DNA from: Holothuria scabra
Lineage: Eukaryota > Echinodermata > Holothuroidea > Aspidochirotida > Holothuriidae
DNA: 64,000 nucleotides
Direction: 5' to 3'
Assembly (NCBI GenBank): GCA_037179385.1
Contig: CM074196.1
Coordinates: 32,016,486 to 32,080,485 of the forward strand
Position 1 is the first letter of the stretch, and each line of letters starts with the position of its first letter. The position numbers were made by a program, and so were the translations under genes. Of this stretch, positions 60,994 to 64,000 are shown piece after piece. The notes under the pieces were generated by a model. That model was given only the letters and a program-made list of their open reading frames with translations. It was not told the DNA's origin and made no database searches.

Positions 60994-62299
60994 AAGCTGA
61001 CCGCTTCATCGTGCAAAAGCTCTCAATGACAGAGCTGCAGAGAGTGAGTACAGAATATTTTCACGTGACGAAACAACACTTTCGATTTTATCAGGCAACC
61101 CTAACCTGGGGAATGGGGATGATGTTCGCTGTTTTTTAAGTTCAAATTACCTTAGAAAATTCGAGAGTTACAAAGCCAAGTTAGCCAACGTTTATCATGA
61201 TCCCTTCCCCGCTCAGCAAACGCAGCTATATTGAGCAGATAGCCTACATTTGTACCGACTGCAAGGGTTCGATCAAAGCCGGCAAAATATAACTTTTAAA
61301 GTAAATTCGGGGGCAATACTTTGGAAAGTTGTTTTGGGGGACAAGACACATAACAGGGCCCAAAACCTGTTCACTGAGAAACACCGGTCCCAAACCCTTT
61401 GCTGAGTCTACCCAGCAATCGATGTCCATGAACATTTAATGTGAAATATTGCGATTAGGACGAAAATAGTTTTAAAATCATTCAGTCACAACAATAAACT
61501 TCATTAAAATCTTCATCTCCTTAAAATGTCAAATAATTGGGCAGTAGAAGGGCTGTTGAATATGAATCATAAAAATTTTGATAGCTTGAATGAATGTATT
61601 CCCGAGCAACAGATGACAAAAATTCTATCCGTGAACGCCACATTTCTTGATAGGAATTAAGACTACCCACTGCCTTATTTTGCATATTAATCTTGTCTGT
61701 GCCGATAACTATATGTTTTTTAAAATATAAGTTATTTCTGCAAAGCAATCACAACCTTTGCATGCAAGGCAGGTCATTGGGTAATAGGCCTGTGTACTTT
61801 CATGCTGTGGCGAATACCAGGCGGCATACTCATTTTCGACGAAAGATCTATCGTCACATAGTCGTAACCCAAATTGCTTAACAGGCCTGCCAACACCTGA
61901 ACACATTTTTTAACAGAACTCGCACCCGTTTGGCCTCTTCATATGAGTAAACTGGGAATTTCTTCTATTGTAAAAGGTTAAGAACAATTACTAAGGTCAT
62001 GTTTTCAGAGAGAGGGTCAACAGTTTCCCCAGTTGTATTTACTTGACCGCCAATCTTAACCAGATCGTATTTTTACAGGCCAAGTGTACATTACTTGTCC
62101 AAATTCTGGTATACGTCACAGCACATGCAGACATGCGCTAGACAAAACTGTGATTGATGAAAAAAAGGCCATAACGCGGTTCATTAGCAGAATTACTGTC
62201 AAGGAGTCACTAAGTTAAAAGATTCATTTAAAAATATATAGGGGCATCACAATCGCAGTGACTGCATTGTCCCTTTGAATAATTGAAATAAGCCAACTG

Positions 62300-62760
62300 T
62301 ACCACCGTCCTAATTCATAAATGGCTACTTTCAATGATGTGACATGTTTTTAAACTCAATACATGATTTCATGCAGAATAATTAAGCTAATTGACTTTAT
62401 TTCCCTTAACCATCAATGATATTGTTAAAAAATACTAGCCTAATTAAAGTAGTGAGCCAAAGAAGAGGCATTCTGTCAAGATACAACAGATATTTTTCTC
62501 AAATCACCTTGCATATGGCGAAAGACTTCTCTTTTTGAGTTTAACATCAATTCTACAAGTCGTCCTCTCTCAGGTGAGAGAAAGAGTCAAATCACAATTA
62601 AGATAGGAGGAGGTGGTAAATTTTACGCCTGCTTGCTGCTAGATTAGAGTAAGATTGCAGAGACGAGACAGTCCATTTTTTTTTTATTTCGTATTTCGTA
62701 GCTACTTAGTGGTTAGGCCTACATCTTCTACAATCGATTAAGCGAGTTCGGTCGTTCGTT
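62300..62760. repeat. Tandem duplication, unit 1
   Basis: The unit begins near GTCCTAATTCATAAATGG and ends near TTTCGTAGCTACTTAG. It matches unit 2 (63104-63535) in the same order, including ATATGGCGAAAGACTTCTC, ACAAGTCGTCCTCTCTC and GTGAGAGAAAGAGTC. It is diverged, with no open frame shared by both units. Confidence 0.8.
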
Positions 62761-63103
62761 TTGGTTGTTGTGCACTTGTGCGCATCCTCTAAATTGTCGG
62801 GATAAACCAACCAAACTTGCACCGCCAACACGTGTTCCAAAATTTGAGTTTAGTTGTAACTTCGGTGACATCATTCTTCCTAAGTCCAAGCGTTTGGAGA
62901 AATAATTACCGAGTTTCTGCGGACTCCCTATTTTCGTTCGGACTGGCTATTCAGATCCATGCAAAGTGTTGTATGCACCTACTGTGCGAAAATAAAGAAA
63001 CGCCGAATAGGACGTGCTGAACACTGTTTGTGTATCCGGCGCTATGCCCCACAATTCTTTGAACCAACGAATTACCGAACTAGTGTACTTAAATGACCAA
63101 CAC

Positions 63104-63535
63104 CCTAATTCATAAGTCACGTAAATGGCTTCTCTCAATCATGTGATATGTTTTTGTACTCGATAAATAATTTCATGCAAAAACACTAAGCTACTAAATT
63201 TTTCCTTCTACATTCAATATTTTTGTACATAAAAGTCAATAAAATACCATCGACAGCAGTGCGCCAAATTTGAGGCTATCCATTAAGATTATGCGGATAT
63301 TTTTGTTTTTAAACCAGCTTGAATATGGCGATTGCCTTCTCCCTTTGGGTTTAACATTTATTTTACAAGTCGTCATCTCTCCTGTGAGAGAAAGAGTCGG
63401 ATTACAAGAGAGATAGGGAGAGGTGGAATTACTTGTGCGCTGCCAGATTAGTTAGATCAGGGAGTTGACGGTCTACAAATCTTTGATTTCGTAGCTACTT
63501 ATGGGACATTTACTATTATCGAATTCCCTTTCGAC
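63104..63535. repeat. Tandem duplication, unit 2
   Basis: The second copy, about 805 bp from unit 1, runs from ACCCTAATTCATAAGTCACG to TTTCGTAGCTACTTATGGG. The best-kept stretch is ATATGGCGATTGCCTTCTCC then ACAAGTCGTCATCTCTCC and GTGAGAGAAAGAGTC. The sequence between the units is unrelated to them. Confidence 0.8.
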
Positions 63536-64000
63536 ATGTTTTTGCTCACGAAATTTCTGTAAGCACAGCAGATTCACGAACTAGGTCAGGTCTTCGACTC
63601 TTTATCTTTTGATGAAGTGCCCCTGTACAATCGATCTTTGCTCGCAATCTGAAGAGTAATGTTGCTTTTATTCACTAACATTTTTCGTCTTTTTAAACCC
63701 TGGAACTCCCTGATAAAACCAATCTTTGCAGATACTGAAAAATAATATGGTGGCAGTACGGTGACCATTTTTTCAAGAAATAAGTTTTTCTTTGATACTG
63801 AAGATATTCAGTTATTTGTTTGCCGATGATTCATTCAACCAAACTTTCAAAAATTCAAATGATGCAACTTTTAAAAGTCTACTACAGTAACCATGGTAAC
63901 TGCATACCGTTTTTAGGAGACGGAGTTATTGCTCGTTATTGTTGAGAATTCGCGGCTTTTTTCTTCGTGCCATATGTTAGTACATGGAAATATAACTTAT

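Overview
The window is eukaryotic, AT-rich and intron-rich. It most likely comes from a marine invertebrate deuterostome such as an echinoderm; that is an inference from gene style and repeat style, because no marker in the window fixes the species. There are no prokaryotic operons, rRNA genes or CRISPR arrays, and I recognise no transposase or reverse transcriptase domain in any frame.

One protein-coding gene can be supported with confidence. It is a polypeptide N-acetylgalactosaminyltransferase (GALNT, mucin-type O-glycosylation initiator) on the minus strand. Six coding exons were found by translation, splice consensus and exact phase agreement: 48095-47771 (start codon, cytoplasmic tail, signal anchor, stem), 14163-13833 (stem, start of catalytic region), 11257-11088 (GT-A nucleotide-sugar region), 10862-10796 (small exon), 8732-8562 (Asp-Ser-His metal motif) and 4560-4387 (middle of the catalytic domain). 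Together they give about 412 codons. The rest of the catalytic domain and the usual ricin-type lectin domain must lie beyond the left edge. Intron 1 is about 33.6 kb.

Introns and flanks are packed with short non-autonomous DNA elements. At least six recurring families were seen: A (about 305 bp, TTAAAGG ends), B (about 260 bp), C (about 255 bp), D (about 400 bp, 8-bp target duplications), G (about 217 bp) and hAT-like elements starting CATGGGCG with 8-bp duplications. There are also long foldbacks, tRNA-derived SINEs and simple repeats. Several elements are nested, which gives a relative insertion order.

Layout: 1-4386 is downstream intron with A and B elements; 4387-14163 holds exons 6 to 2; 14164-47770 is intron 1, containing a broken copy of exon 2 at about 15650-15729, many MITEs, and a 145/156-bp tandem array at about 41130-42475 carrying nuclear-receptor-like DR1 motifs; 47771-48095 is exon 1; 48096-64000 is the 5' flank, with no recognisable gene, several elements, a (TA)66 tract beside a near-perfect hairpin, and a diverged tandem duplication at about 62.3-63.5 kb.

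Points most worth following are the stop-containing duplicate of exon 2, a consensus splice donor kept in nearly all family A copies including very diverged ones, the DR1 array in intron 1, and the 42-bp-arm hairpin at 56109-56198.
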